NCBI RefSeq assembly: GCF_003058055.1
Contig: NZ_QBTZ01000001.1
Location: 4,358,001-4,422,000 of the forward strand
Source: Acidovorax sp. 107
Lineage (GTDB): Bacteria > Pseudomonadota > Gammaproteobacteria > Burkholderiales > Burkholderiaceae_C
Direction of reading: 5' to 3'
Length of the DNA stretch: 64,000 nt
Shown: positions 41,170-49,869 of the stretch, in pieces
Layout of the letters: every line of letters starts with the position of its first letter
Numbering within the stretch: the first letter of the stretch is position 1
The notes under the pieces: model-generated
What the model was told of the DNA's origin: nothing
Database searches by the model: none
What the model saw: the letters and a program-made list of their open reading frames with translations, nothing else
Translations under genes and position numbers: made by a program

Positions 41170-43047
41170 CTACGCCGCCAACACATCCTGCAACGCCCGC
41201 GCGGCCGCCAGCGCCCCCAGGCTCGACTCGGTAAACCCGCCATGCAGCACCACTCCCGTGGATGCCTGCTTCGCCTCATGCTTGGCCACTGCGGCCAGGT
41301 TGGCCACTTCTTCGGCGTGCCGGAATCGACCGGGCTTGATGCGCACCGCACCAATGGCCAGCGTGGTGCAAGGAAAGAACCGCTGCACGCCATGTCGGTC
41401 CTCGGCCTGGATGCCGCCTGCCAGACGGGCGCTGTCGTCAAACAGCGTGACGGCCTCGCGCGCAAACTCGTCCACGATGTTCTTGCAGCGCTGCAGCCAG
41501 TTGCTGCTCTGGAAGATCAGCATGAAGTCGTCCCCGCCCACATGGCCCACAAAGTCGCTGCGTGCGTCGCAGTGCGCCGTGGCCAGGCGCGCCACCAGGC
41601 GGATCATCTGGTCGCCGCGCCAGTAGCCATAGTGGTCGTTGAAGGGCTTGAAGTTGTTCAGGTCTGCGTAGCAGGCCACGAACTCGGTGCCGCTTTCCAG
41701 CAAGCGCTGGATGTGCAGGCTGATCGGAATGTTGCCGGGCAGAAAAGTGAGCGGATTGGCGTGGCGCGCGGCCTCGATGCGGGTCTCGGTCACGGCGCGC
41801 ACCAGCTGGTCGCCGGTGCCCAGGCCCAGGTAGCGGCCATTGTCGGTGACGATGTAGCCGTCGCTCAGGTAGCGCTGGTCCTGCGAGGTGAGGATGCCCA
41901 CGAGTTGGTCCACATCGCAGTCCAGCTCCACCACGCGCGGCGACAGGTTGGCAAACGCCAGGCACGACTTGCGGCCGTGCACCTCGCGGAAGTACGGCGT
42001 GGCGTAGTGGTTCATGAACTGCTGGCGGTTGATAAGGGCCACGGGGCGTGATCCGTCCACCACCGCCAGGGCGTGCAGGTCCGTGTGCTGGCGGAACAGG
42101 GCGGCTACGGCGTCGTTGTTGGTGGCGGGCGCTGCGGTGGGCGCCTGCACCACCAGCAAGCTGCGCAGGATGCCCGGGCGCGCGGTCTGGCCCAGGTGCG
42201 GCAGCACGGCCACGCGGCGGTCGTGCATGACCTCCAGCGCTGCGTCGTCCACGGCCTCGCGCGGCGCCATGGCAGGGCGGCCCAGCAGCCAGCCCTGGCC
42301 CAGGGGGATGTCCAGGTCGCGCAGCGCGCGCAGGTCGTCGCGGGTTTCGATGCCCTCTGCGATGAGCTGGGTGCCAAACACGTCGGCGATGCCCTTGATG
42401 GCCTGCAGCATCTGCAGGTTCTCGGGGTGGTCGCTGATGTCTCGGATGAAGTATTTGTCGATCTTCACGAAGTCGGGCTTCACCTCGGACCACAGCCGCA
42501 GGCTGGAGCGGCCGTCGCCAAAGTCGTCCAGCGCCAGCCGCGCGCCGCAGGCGTGTACGGCCTTGATGGCCTGGCGCAGCTGGGGCATGTCGGTCACGCG
42601 CTCGTGCTCGGTGATCTCCAGCACCAGCATGCGGGCGCTCAGGCCCAGGCTGCGCACGGTGTCGCCCAGCGCTGTGGCGCCGATCAGCTGGACGCCATGC
42701 ACCAGCGCGTCGGCGCTGATGTTCACAAACAGCCGGCCCGGGGCGTCGTGCCGCCCCCATTGCTCCATGGCGGTGTAGACGCACAGCAACTCAAAGTCCT
42801 GCAGGAGGCCCTCGCGCCGGGCCAGCTCCAGCAGTTTGTCGGGGGTGTGCAAGGGGGTGTTCTGCGGCCCCCGGATCAGCGCCTCGTGTGCGTACACCTG
42901 GCCCTCGCGCAGGTCGGCCAGGGGCTGGAACACGCAGTACAGCTCGCCTTCGCGCATCAGCCGCGCCAGGGGGCCGGTGCCCTGGCGGGCGGCGGGTGAC
43001 AGCAGTGCCATCATCGCCTCCAGTCGGCTCCATGGGGTGTTGTGCAT
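41170..43047 (-). CDS. Cyclic-di-GMP protein with EAL and C-terminal GGDEF-like domains
   Basis: This 625-residue protein has an N-terminal EAL domain (about 25-270) with EALIRGP, NIS, EITEHE, LDDFGDG, KIDKYF and AEGIET motifs, so phosphodiesterase residues look complete. A middle region (about 300-430) may contain paired CBS-like motifs. The C-terminal GGDEF domain (about 440-600) has GGDDF in place of GGDEF, a conservative change that may still allow activity. No membrane segment is seen. It lies divergent from the glycerate kinase gene with about 100 bases between starts. Neighbouring genes give no clue to its target. Confidence 0.87.
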   Translation of the reverse strand: MHNTPWSRLEAMMALLSPAARQGTGPLARLMREGELYCVFQPLADLREGQVYAHEALIRGPQNTPLHTPDKLLELARREGLLQDFELLCVYTAMEQWGRHDAPGRLFVNISADALVHGVQLIGATALGDTVRSLGLSARMLVLEITEHERVTDMPQLRQAIKAVHACGARLALDDFGDGRSSLRLWSEVKPDFVKIDKYFIRDISDHPENLQMLQAIKGIADVFGTQLIAEGIETRDDLRALRDLDIPLGQGWLLGRPAMAPREAVDDAALEVMHDRRVAVLPHLGQTARPGILRSLLVVQAPTAAPATNNDAVAALFRQHTDLHALAVVDGSRPVALINRQQFMNHYATPYFREVHGRKSCLAFANLSPRVVELDCDVDQLVGILTSQDQRYLSDGYIVTDNGRYLGLGTGDQLVRAVTETRIEAARHANPLTFLPGNIPISLHIQRLLESGTEFVACYADLNNFKPFNDHYGYWRGDQMIRLVARLATAHCDARSDFVGHVGGDDFMLIFQSSNWLQRCKNIVDEFAREAVTLFDDSARLAGGIQAEDRHGVQRFFPCTTLAIGAVRIKPGRFRHAEEVANLAAVAKHEAKQASTGVVLHGGFTESSLGALAAARALQDVLAA

Positions 43048-43148
43048 GGCTGTTGTGGGTCCCTGAGCAAGGGTGCCGACGATACCTGTGGCGTGTGACA
43101 AGTTGGTTACAGCCGGGTGACTGGCCCTGCCGCTGCACAATGCGCGGC

Positions 43149-44504
43149 ATGCACCCAGAAACCCAGCCAGCCAGCCCCTCCCTGCCGGATTACCGCACCC
43201 ACCCCCGCGCCTTTCTGAAGGCGCTGTTTGATGCCGCCGTGCACAGCGCACAACCCCTGCACGGCATGCGCCAGTGGCTGCCCCAGCCGCCCAACCGCGA
43301 GAGCGGGGGCCGCACGCTGGTGCTGGGCGCGGGCAAGGCAGGGGGCGCCATGGCGCAGGCGCTGGAGGCTCTGTGGCCGCAGGACGCGCCCCTCTCGGGC
43401 CTGGTGGTCACGCGCTACGGGCATGTGCCGCCCCGGCCTGTGGGCGTGCCCCAGCGCATCGAGGTGGTGGAGGCCGCGCACCCCGTGCCCGATGCGGCGG
43501 GGCTGGCGGCTGCGCAGCGCATTCTGGACATGACCCAGGGGCTGACGGAGCACGACCTGGTGCTGTGCCTGATCTCGGGCGGTGGCTCGTCCCTGCTGAC
43601 CTTGCCCTGCGACGGGGTGACGCTGGAAGACAAGCAGCGCATCAACCGCGCCCTGCTCGACAGCGGCGCGCACATTGGCGAGATGAACTGCGTGCGTAAG
43701 CACCTCTCGCGCATCAAGGGTGGGCGCCTGGCGGCAGCCTGTGCGCCGGCGCGCGTGGTCACGCTCACCATCAGCGATGTGCCGGGCGACGACCCGTCGG
43801 TGATCGCCAGTGGCCCCACCGTGCCGGACGCGACCACCTGTGCTGATGCGCTGGCCATTCTGGCGCGCTACGGCATCGATGTGCCTCCGGCCATCCGCAC
43901 TGCGCTGGAGGCGGGCAGCCTGGAAACCCCCAAACCCGGCGACGCGCGTTTTGCTGGCCATGCGGTGCACATGATTGCTACGCCCCAGCAGGCGCTAGAG
44001 GCCGCTGCCGCGCTGGCCCGTTCGGCGGGGCTGCCTGCGCATGTGCTGTCGGACGAGATGGAGGGCGAGTCGCGCGAAGTGGGCAAGGTGCATGCAGCAC
44101 TGGCCCGTGCGGTGGCGCTGCGCGGCCAGCCGTTTGCGGCGCCGTGTGTAATTCTTTCGGGGGGCGAAACCACCGTCACCGTGCGTCCGCGTGCGCCCGG
44201 CGTGCCCCGGGGGCGGGGCGGGCGTGCGGGCGAGTTTTGCCTGGGCCTGGCGCAGGCGCTGCAGGGCGAGCCTGCGGTGTGGGCGCTGGCGGCCGATACC
44301 GACGGCATCGACGGCAGCGAAGACAACGCGGGGGCCTTTGTGTGCCCCGACACGCTGGCGCGTGCAGGCGCAGCGGGCCTGCGCATCGACGACCACCTGG
44401 CACGCAATGACGCCTGGGGATTTTTTGCGGGGCTGGACGACCTGCTGGTCACCGGCCCCACGCACACTAACGTGAACGATTTTCGGGTGCTACTGATTTT
44501 GTAG
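43149..44504 (+). CDS. Glycerate 2-kinase (GckA/TtuD/MOFRL family)
   Basis: This 451-residue kinase has the two-domain DUF4147/MOFRL layout. RTLVLGAGKAGGAMAQALE is near residue 55, LCLISGGGSSLLTLPCDGVTLEDKQRINRALLDSGAHIGEMNCVRKHLSRIKGG near 138, and ISDVPGDDPSVIASGPTVPD near 205. ILSGGETTVTVRPRAPGVPRGRGGRAGEFCLGLA near 335 opens the MOFRL part, followed by ADTDGIDGSEDNAGAFV near 380. It makes 2-phosphoglycerate from glycerate. This suits the glyoxylate route from allantoin or the hydroxypyruvate route, although gcl and glxR are not in the window. Confidence 0.88.
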   Translation: MHPETQPASPSLPDYRTHPRAFLKALFDAAVHSAQPLHGMRQWLPQPPNRESGGRTLVLGAGKAGGAMAQALEALWPQDAPLSGLVVTRYGHVPPRPVGVPQRIEVVEAAHPVPDAAGLAAAQRILDMTQGLTEHDLVLCLISGGGSSLLTLPCDGVTLEDKQRINRALLDSGAHIGEMNCVRKHLSRIKGGRLAAACAPARVVTLTISDVPGDDPSVIASGPTVPDATTCADALAILARYGIDVPPAIRTALEAGSLETPKPGDARFAGHAVHMIATPQQALEAAAALARSAGLPAHVLSDEMEGESREVGKVHAALARAVALRGQPFAAPCVILSGGETTVTVRPRAPGVPRGRGGRAGEFCLGLAQALQGEPAVWALAADTDGIDGSEDNAGAFVCPDTLARAGAAGLRIDDHLARNDAWGFFAGLDDLLVTGPTHTNVNDFRVLLIL

Positions 44505-44524
44505 CTGCTCAGGCATATTGCACT

Positions 44525-44566
44525 AGCGCCTGGGGCTGCTGGGGCTTAAAAATGGCCCCAGGCGCT
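44525..44566. terminator. Bidirectional stem-loop between glycerate kinase and porin genes
   Basis: AGCGCCTGGGGC (44525-44536) and GCCCCAGGCGCT (44555-44566) form a perfect 12-base stem. It lies between convergent genes and overlaps a copy of the dispersed repeat that starts at the glycerate kinase stop. T-rich tails are weak on both sides, so the terminator role is probable rather than certain. Confidence 0.6.
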
Positions 44567-44577
44567 GTGCGCAGGCC

Positions 44578-45618
44578 TCAGAACCGGTGGCGGATGCCCA
44601 CGCCGAAGCTGTTGCCCTTGGTCTGGTTGGTGATGCGGTCGTTCATGGCCATCACGTACACGTCGGTGCGCTTGGACAGGAAGTAGTCATACCCCACGGT
44701 GAAGGTCTTGCGCGAGATGTCGGTGGCCGTCATCTTGGTCTGCGCCCACGAGGCCAGCACCTTGCCGGTGGCGCCTGCGGGCACCGACACGCCCAGCTGC
44801 GTGGTCTTGGCCTTGTTGGTGGTGTTGTCGGCCTTGGCCTGGCCGTAGCTGGCAAAGGCCTTCACGACGGCAAAGTCATACGCGCCGCCCAGCATCCAGT
44901 CGGTCTTGGTGGTGCCCAGGTAGGTGCTGGGCACGGCGGGGTTGCTCATCTGGTCGCGCTCGTAAAAGCCAGTGAGGGTGATGGGGCCGTTGAAGTACAG
45001 CGCGTTGATGCCCACGTTCTTCTTGCTGCTGTCACCCGCGACCTCGCCAAACTGGTAGTGCAGGTTGGCGGTCAGACCGCCCAGGTTGGGCGTGCTGTAG
45101 ATGATTTCGTTGGACCAGCCGGTGTCGGACGGCGTGGTGGAACCCCAGCCCGTGCCGTTGAACAGGGGCACGTTCATGTGCAGGATCAGCGGCGCAAAGG
45201 TGAACGAGTCGCCCAGCGGGTTCGACAGGATGGACGGCAGGAAGTTGGGGGCCAGGCCGCGCCCCACTGTGACGGTGCCCCAGCTGTCGCTCAGGCCGAC
45301 GTTGGCATCGCGCGAGAAGAAGGTGTCGTTGGCAAAGCGACCCTGGATGCCGCTATCCACCTTGATGAACGAGGTGAGCGCAAAGTTGGCCTTGAGCCCG
45401 CCGCCCAGGTCTTCGGTGCCCTTGACGCCGAACCACGACGTGGTCATGCCGCCGCTGTTGACCACCTTGCTGCTGCCGGCGTCACCGGCGTTTTTCATGG
45501 AGCCCACAAACACATCGGTCAGGCCCATCAGCTGGACGGAGCTTTGGGCCTGGGCCCCGGTGGCACACAGCAGGGCGCCGCCGAGCGATAGAGACAGTGC
45601 AATCAGGTTTTTCTTCAT
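44578..45618 (-). CDS. General porin (Burkholderiales outer-membrane type)
   Basis: This 346-residue precursor has a Sec signal (MKKNLIALSLSLGGALLCAT, cleavage after AQA). A 16-stranded beta-barrel follows, with SSVQLMGLTDVFVGSMKN at the start, TTSWFGVKGTEDLGGGLKANFALTSFI, SWGTVTVGRGLAPNFL and the terminal Phe in GVGIRHRF needed for outer-membrane insertion. It should be a trimeric diffusion channel. It is transcribed away from the Crp/Fnr gene, which may regulate it. Substrate preference is not evident. Confidence 0.92.
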   Translation of the reverse strand: MKKNLIALSLSLGGALLCATGAQAQSSVQLMGLTDVFVGSMKNAGDAGSSKVVNSGGMTTSWFGVKGTEDLGGGLKANFALTSFIKVDSGIQGRFANDTFFSRDANVGLSDSWGTVTVGRGLAPNFLPSILSNPLGDSFTFAPLILHMNVPLFNGTGWGSTTPSDTGWSNEIIYSTPNLGGLTANLHYQFGEVAGDSSKKNVGINALYFNGPITLTGFYERDQMSNPAVPSTYLGTTKTDWMLGGAYDFAVVKAFASYGQAKADNTTNKAKTTQLGVSVPAGATGKVLASWAQTKMTATDISRKTFTVGYDYFLSKRTDVYVMAMNDRITNQTKGNSFGVGIRHRF

Positions 45619-45908
45619 GGAGTGATTCCTGGGGATGAAAGCGCCGGAGGTCCGGCGGGGCAAAGGAGACGCGGCCCCTGTTGCACCGTGGTGCAGGGCG
45701 GGGCCCGCCGGTAGGGCTTCGCAAGTTCCATGCCCTGGTGCAACACCTGTTTACATCCCTGTCGGGCCTCTCAGCGCGCATCCATGCACGTTGCTGGCGC
45801 AGTTTTCGTGTGTTTTGGCGCAAACCTGGGGCGCGCAGGGCGGGCGACATGGTGCGGCTTTGATGTGGCTCAATGCCGCAGGCGCGGTCGCACGGCACAG
45901 TGACCTCC

Positions 45909-46532
45909 ATGCTGCCATCTACCCTTTTTTCTCTGCCCGCTGACACCGAGGTCATCGCTCCCGGCGAAGTGCTGCGCAGGCGCAATGAGGTGCTGACGAC
46001 GGTGTTGCACCTCGAAAGCGGCCGCGTGCTGCGCGGTGTGCTGGACGACGGTTTTCTGCGCCACCAGCTGGGCGCGGTCGAGGGGCCGTTCTGGCTCGAC
46101 GCCGCGTCGGCTCTGCTGGGCCTGCCGTTGCCGGTCGACATGGTGTCCGACACACGTGTGCATGTGCGGCGCGTGCCCATCGAAGACTTTCGTCGTGGCC
46201 TGGCTGCCATGCCTCCGGGCGCACGTGGCCTGCTGCTGGACATGGCCCAGGGCTACCGGCAACAGTCCGAGCTGGCCGTGAGCCGCCTGGCGCAGGACGC
46301 CGAATCGCGCTGCGCCCAGTGGCTGCTGAACCACGCCCAGCCCGACCACAGCGGCGCCATGCAGGTCACCCTGCACCAGCGCAAACGCCTGATCGCCGCC
46401 CAGCTGGGCATTGCGCCCGAAACCTTCTCGCGCGTGCTGCGCCACCTGCGCGAGCTGGGCCTGATCCATGGCACCGGCAACGTGCTGGCGCTGCCCCAGC
46501 CGCGGGCACTGCAGTCGATGGCGGGCTGCTGA
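45909..46532 (+). CDS. Crp/Fnr-family transcription regulator
   Basis: This 207-residue protein has an N-terminal cyclic-nucleotide-binding-like domain and a C-terminal winged helix. The helix-turn-helix reads HQRKRLIAAQLGIAPETFSRVLRHLRELGLI, near residues 158-188. No cysteine cluster of the FNR type is present. The cNMP-binding pocket residues are not clear, so another signal is possible. The ATG at 45909 is used; an in-frame start 36 bases upstream also exists. It is divergent from the porin gene, with 290 bases between starts. Confidence 0.85.
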   Translation: MLPSTLFSLPADTEVIAPGEVLRRRNEVLTTVLHLESGRVLRGVLDDGFLRHQLGAVEGPFWLDAASALLGLPLPVDMVSDTRVHVRRVPIEDFRRGLAAMPPGARGLLLDMAQGYRQQSELAVSRLAQDAESRCAQWLLNHAQPDHSGAMQVTLHQRKRLIAAQLGIAPETFSRVLRHLRELGLIHGTGNVLALPQPRALQSMAGC

Positions 46533-46868
46533 TACCGCACAGCTGATACCGGGGCAGCGCGCCTCGGCAACCTCGGGCTCTAGAGCACCGGCTGCGTTGC
46601 AATTGCTCACAAACCATCGCGTGCGTTGGTGAACCCTGCGGGGGTGGGCTGTGCCGCTTGGCCCTGGGCGCACGCGCTGCGGCGGGCAGCCCCGCCGCCT
46701 TCCCTGTGGTGCCCCTGCTGGCTCAGGGTTTTTCCTTGGCTTTTACCAAGGGTTCCACCCAAGCCCCGGGGCACAGGGCCTGCGTATATTTGTTGGGACA
46801 TGTCTGCAATGACCCGTCCCCATGCCGAACTCTGAGCGTGCCCACCCCTCCCAGGTGCGGGAGCGTCC
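46533..46868. other. Gene-free spacer before the diguanylate cyclase
   Basis: I see no convincing gene, promoter or RNA in these 336 bases. The only structure noted is a short inverted repeat CCTTGG-CTTTTA-CCAAGG at about 46733-46750. The reading frames across it lack a ribosome site and domain signals. Confidence 0.5.
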
Positions 46869-49025
46869 ATGACGCCCCCTCCCGCACCCACGGCTGCACC
46901 GGACCCTGCGCCGGGCTGGCTGGTGCCTGGCGCGCTGGTGCTGCGGCTCATGCTGGTGGCGGCGCTGGCGGTGGCCCTGTCGGGAGCGGTGGCGGCCTGG
47001 CTAGTCACCCGTGCCTCGGGGCAAGAGGCGATGCGCCGGGTGGTGAGCCAGCAGACCGACGAGGTCGAGGTGGTGGCCCGGTTGCTGGCCAGCAAGATCG
47101 AGCAGAGCCAGAAGGTGCTGCGCACTGTGGCCGCCGGCATCACGCCGGGCATGCTGGAGTCGCCCTCGTCACTGGAATGGCTGCTGCAGCAAGGCCTGCC
47201 TGCGGTGCAGTTCTTTGACACCATGCAGGTCGCCCGCGACAACGGCGAGCTGCGCCTGAGCCTGCGCGCCGGCCAGCTCGAAAAAGCCGCCGACCTCGAC
47301 CCCACCGAACGCGATGCGCTGCGCCGCACCCTAGTGGATGGCAAGCCGCTGGTGTCCGAGCTGATTGCGGGGCGCACGGGCGAGGCCCGGGTGATGTTCA
47401 CCATGCCGCTGCACCGCGAAGACGGCACGGTGATGGGCGTGGTGGCAGGTGCGCTGCGCCTGCAGTCGCAAAGCCTTCTGCCGCCGTCGATGACGCTGCC
47501 CGCGCGCGATGATTCGCAGCTCATCGTCTTCACGCGCGACGGCACCATCCTGTCGCACTCCGACCCCACCCGCGTGCTGGGCCAGGTACGGGATGAGGCG
47601 GGCCTGGCCCCCGTGTACACGCGCTGGCAAAGCCAAGCCCAGCCCGTGGTGGGGCGGGGCATGACCCATGTGCAGTCTGGCCACATCGTGAGCATGGCGG
47701 GCATGCCGCTGCCGCAGTGGATTGTGGCGCGCGTGAGCCAGTCGCAGGCGCTGCTGGCGCCGCTGCATGGCGCCCAGCGTGAAGCGTGGTGGCTGGCGGT
47801 GGCTAGCATGGTGCTATGCATGCTGCTGGCCGTGGCCCTGATGGGCTGGATGGCGCAGCCGCTGGCGCGGCTCACCTTCAAGGCGCGCCAACTGCTCCAG
47901 ACCAGCGCGCGCCAGCAGCCGGCGACAGACATGGACTGGCCCCGCGCGGGCGGTGAGGTGGGCGAGCTGGTGCGGGTGTTCCAGGGCCTGGTGCAGCAGG
48001 GCAGCCTGCAGCAGTCGCGCCAGGACACGGTGGTCGGCCAGTTCCAGGCCGTGCTGGACAGCGCCACGGTAGGTATCGTCATCACCCGCCACAGCATGCT
48101 GGAGGTGGTGAGCCACCAGGCCTGTGTGATGCTGGGCTATACCGCGCAAGAGCTGCAGGGACGCCCCGCGCGCACCCTGTATGCCAGCGATGCGGACTAC
48201 GCCCAGGTAGGCGTTCGCGTGCGGGCCGAGGTGGCTGCGCATGGAGCGTTTGACGGCGACATCTGCTTTTTGCGCAAGGACGGCACCTCCGTGTGGGCCC
48301 GCGTGCAGGGCCGGGGCGTGCGCCCCGATGAGGTGCATGGTGGCACCGTGTGGATACTGGAGGACATCACCGCCGCGCGCGAGGCCCAGGTGCAGCAGTC
48401 CTGGGGCCGCACGCACGATGCGCTCACGCAGCTGTACAACCGCGCCGCGTTTGACGAGCGCCTGGGCCAGTTGATGGCCGAGCGGTCCGCCCGCCAGCGC
48501 CCAGTGGGTGCTGTTGTTGCTACTGCTGCTTCCGCTGCCGGTGCCGCCGACGAGGAAGGCAGCGATGCGCAGGGCGACGGCGTGGTGCTGTTCCTCGACT
48601 TGGACCATTTCACCGTGGTCAACGATATTGCGGGCCACGACGCGGGCGACGATGTACTGCGCCATGTGGCCCGGCTGCTGGCATCCCATGTGCGCCAGAT
48701 TGGCTGGGCGGCGCGCCTGGGTGGGGACGAGTTTGCGGTGGTGTTGCCCGGCTGTGCACTGGCACGCGGCCAGGCCGTGGCCGAGCAGTTGCGTGCGGCG
48801 GTGCATGCGTGGGAGCCGTCGTACCAGGGACGCAGTTTTACGCTGGGGGTGAGTATTGGGCTGGTGGTGCTCGATGCCAGCTTGCAGGATGTGCCGTCGG
48901 TGCTGTATGCGGCGGACATGGCTTGTTATGACGCCAAGCGGGCGGGGCGCAACCGGGTGGAGACGCGGCATGCGAGGGATGCGTCGGTGACTTCGTCGGG
49001 GCGGATGGCTTTGGGGCCTGTTTGA
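46869..49025 (+). CDS. Membrane sensor diguanylate cyclase (Cache-like, PAS, GGDEF)
   Basis: This 718-residue protein has a membrane helix near residues 24-48 and an extracytoplasmic Cache-like sensor to about 300. A second helix is near 303-323, then a HAMP-like segment (WMAQPLARLTFKARQLLQ), a PAS domain (FQAVLDSATVGIVITRHSMLEVVSHQACVMLGYT, about 393-505) and a GGDEF domain with canonical LGGDEF near 617. The RxxD inhibitory site is not preserved (RQIG). An Ala/Glu/Asp-rich insertion (VVATAASAAGAADEEGSDAQ) interrupts the GGDEF domain before DGVVLFLDLDHF. It should make c-di-GMP in response to an outside signal. Confidence 0.9.
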   Translation: MTPPPAPTAAPDPAPGWLVPGALVLRLMLVAALAVALSGAVAAWLVTRASGQEAMRRVVSQQTDEVEVVARLLASKIEQSQKVLRTVAAGITPGMLESPSSLEWLLQQGLPAVQFFDTMQVARDNGELRLSLRAGQLEKAADLDPTERDALRRTLVDGKPLVSELIAGRTGEARVMFTMPLHREDGTVMGVVAGALRLQSQSLLPPSMTLPARDDSQLIVFTRDGTILSHSDPTRVLGQVRDEAGLAPVYTRWQSQAQPVVGRGMTHVQSGHIVSMAGMPLPQWIVARVSQSQALLAPLHGAQREAWWLAVASMVLCMLLAVALMGWMAQPLARLTFKARQLLQTSARQQPATDMDWPRAGGEVGELVRVFQGLVQQGSLQQSRQDTVVGQFQAVLDSATVGIVITRHSMLEVVSHQACVMLGYTAQELQGRPARTLYASDADYAQVGVRVRAEVAAHGAFDGDICFLRKDGTSVWARVQGRGVRPDEVHGGTVWILEDITAAREAQVQQSWGRTHDALTQLYNRAAFDERLGQLMAERSARQRPVGAVVATAASAAGAADEEGSDAQGDGVVLFLDLDHFTVVNDIAGHDAGDDVLRHVARLLASHVRQIGWAARLGGDEFAVVLPGCALARGQAVAEQLRAAVHAWEPSYQGRSFTLGVSIGLVVLDASLQDVPSVLYAADMACYDAKRAGRNRVETRHARDASVTSSGRMALGPV

Positions 49026-49032
49026 GGGGTTT

Positions 49033-49083
49033 TGGGCTGGATGCGCTAGTGGGATATGTGGTGTTTGCTATTGATTTTGTAGT
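49033..49083. repeat. Dispersed repeat, left flank of the inverted-repeat nest
   Basis: ATGCGCTAGTGGGATATGTG followed by GTGTTTGCTATTGATTTTGTAG is the dispersed repeat in inverse orientation to the copy at 49817-49867. The two copies therefore bracket the large element at 49110-49776. Confidence 0.55.
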
Positions 49084-49109
49084 GTTGATTTTTGTGCGCT
49101 GATTGAACC

Positions 49110-49776
49110 GCATGCCTTTGTTGAGGGCGGAGGCCGGGAGTCGCCCCGGCGGGCGAGGTACTTTTCTTTGCTTCGCCAAAGAAAAGTACCCAAAAGAAAG
49201 GCGACCCCCAGTCTGCGACCCCTTCGCTGTGCGAAGGGGCAGACCTGCGTCGGGGCGGTTGCGGGGTGCGCCGTGGAACTCGCTTTGCGCTGCGCGCGCC
49301 GCTCGGACAGCCACGGCGAGTCAGTTCACGAGGCATGGGCGCTCCGACGCCCATGCTCACCCCGCAACCGCCCCGACGCAGGCGCAGCCAGCAGGGGTTG
49401 GGAGCCAAACAGCCAAACAGCCGGACATCCATTCAGGCCATCGCTTTGCTCGGCCGGGGCTGCGCAGCGCGCGGCGCGTGCGCCCGCGAGGTGGGGCCGA
49501 GCGCAGCGATGGCCCGAGTGGATGTTCTGCTCCCTTTGCCCCTCTGAATGCGCCGAGGAGCGCAGGGTTTGGCGGATCAGGGCTCGCGATTGTCTGAGCG
49601 AAGCGAGTTCGAGCGAGACCCCGCCAAACCCGAGTACCGCAGGTTGCCCCGTAGCGAAGCGCAGGGGACGCAGACAGTGGGGTCGCCCTTTCTTTGGTTC
49701 CTTTCTTTCGGCGACGCGAAAGAAAGGGACTCGCACGCCGGGCGACTCCCGGCCTCCGCCCTCAACTGAGGCATGC
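49110..49776. repeat. Large nested inverted-repeat element, no coding signal
   Basis: The two ends, about 100 bases each, are imperfect inverse complements. Both begin GCATGCCT, share GTTGAGGGCGGAGGCCGGGA and GTCGCCC, and carry a hairpin of the TTTCTTT...AAAGAAA type and a GGCGACCCC block. Inside lie further pairs: CCCCTTCGCTGTGCGAAGGGG; TGCGTCGGGGCGGTTGCGGG with its inverse near 49360-49381; GGCCATCGCTTTGCTCGGCC with GGCCGAGCGCAGCGATGGCC; and GGTTTGGCGG with CCGCCAAACC. Frames across it are open only because of high GC. Origin and function are unknown. Confidence 0.75.
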
Positions 49777-49816
49777 AGTCACACCGGCACATCAATCGAC
49801 GAACAGGGAGGTTGAT

Positions 49817-49867
49817 TCAAAATTGATAGCTACCAGCGCATATCCAAAAAGCGCCAGCGGCCAAAAA
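49817..49867. repeat. Dispersed repeat, right flank of the inverted-repeat nest
   Basis: AAAATTGATAGCTACCAGCG followed by CATATCCAAAAAGCGCCAGCGGCCAAAAA is a full copy of the dispersed intergenic repeat. It ends 3 bases before the xdhB stop. Confidence 0.6.
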
Positions 49868-49869
49868 CA

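Noticed and set aside
49110..49776. CRISPR array or integron attC-like array in the repeat nest
   Set aside because: The repeats are inverted pairs of different sequence, not regularly spaced direct repeats with unique spacers, and no cas or integrase gene is present.
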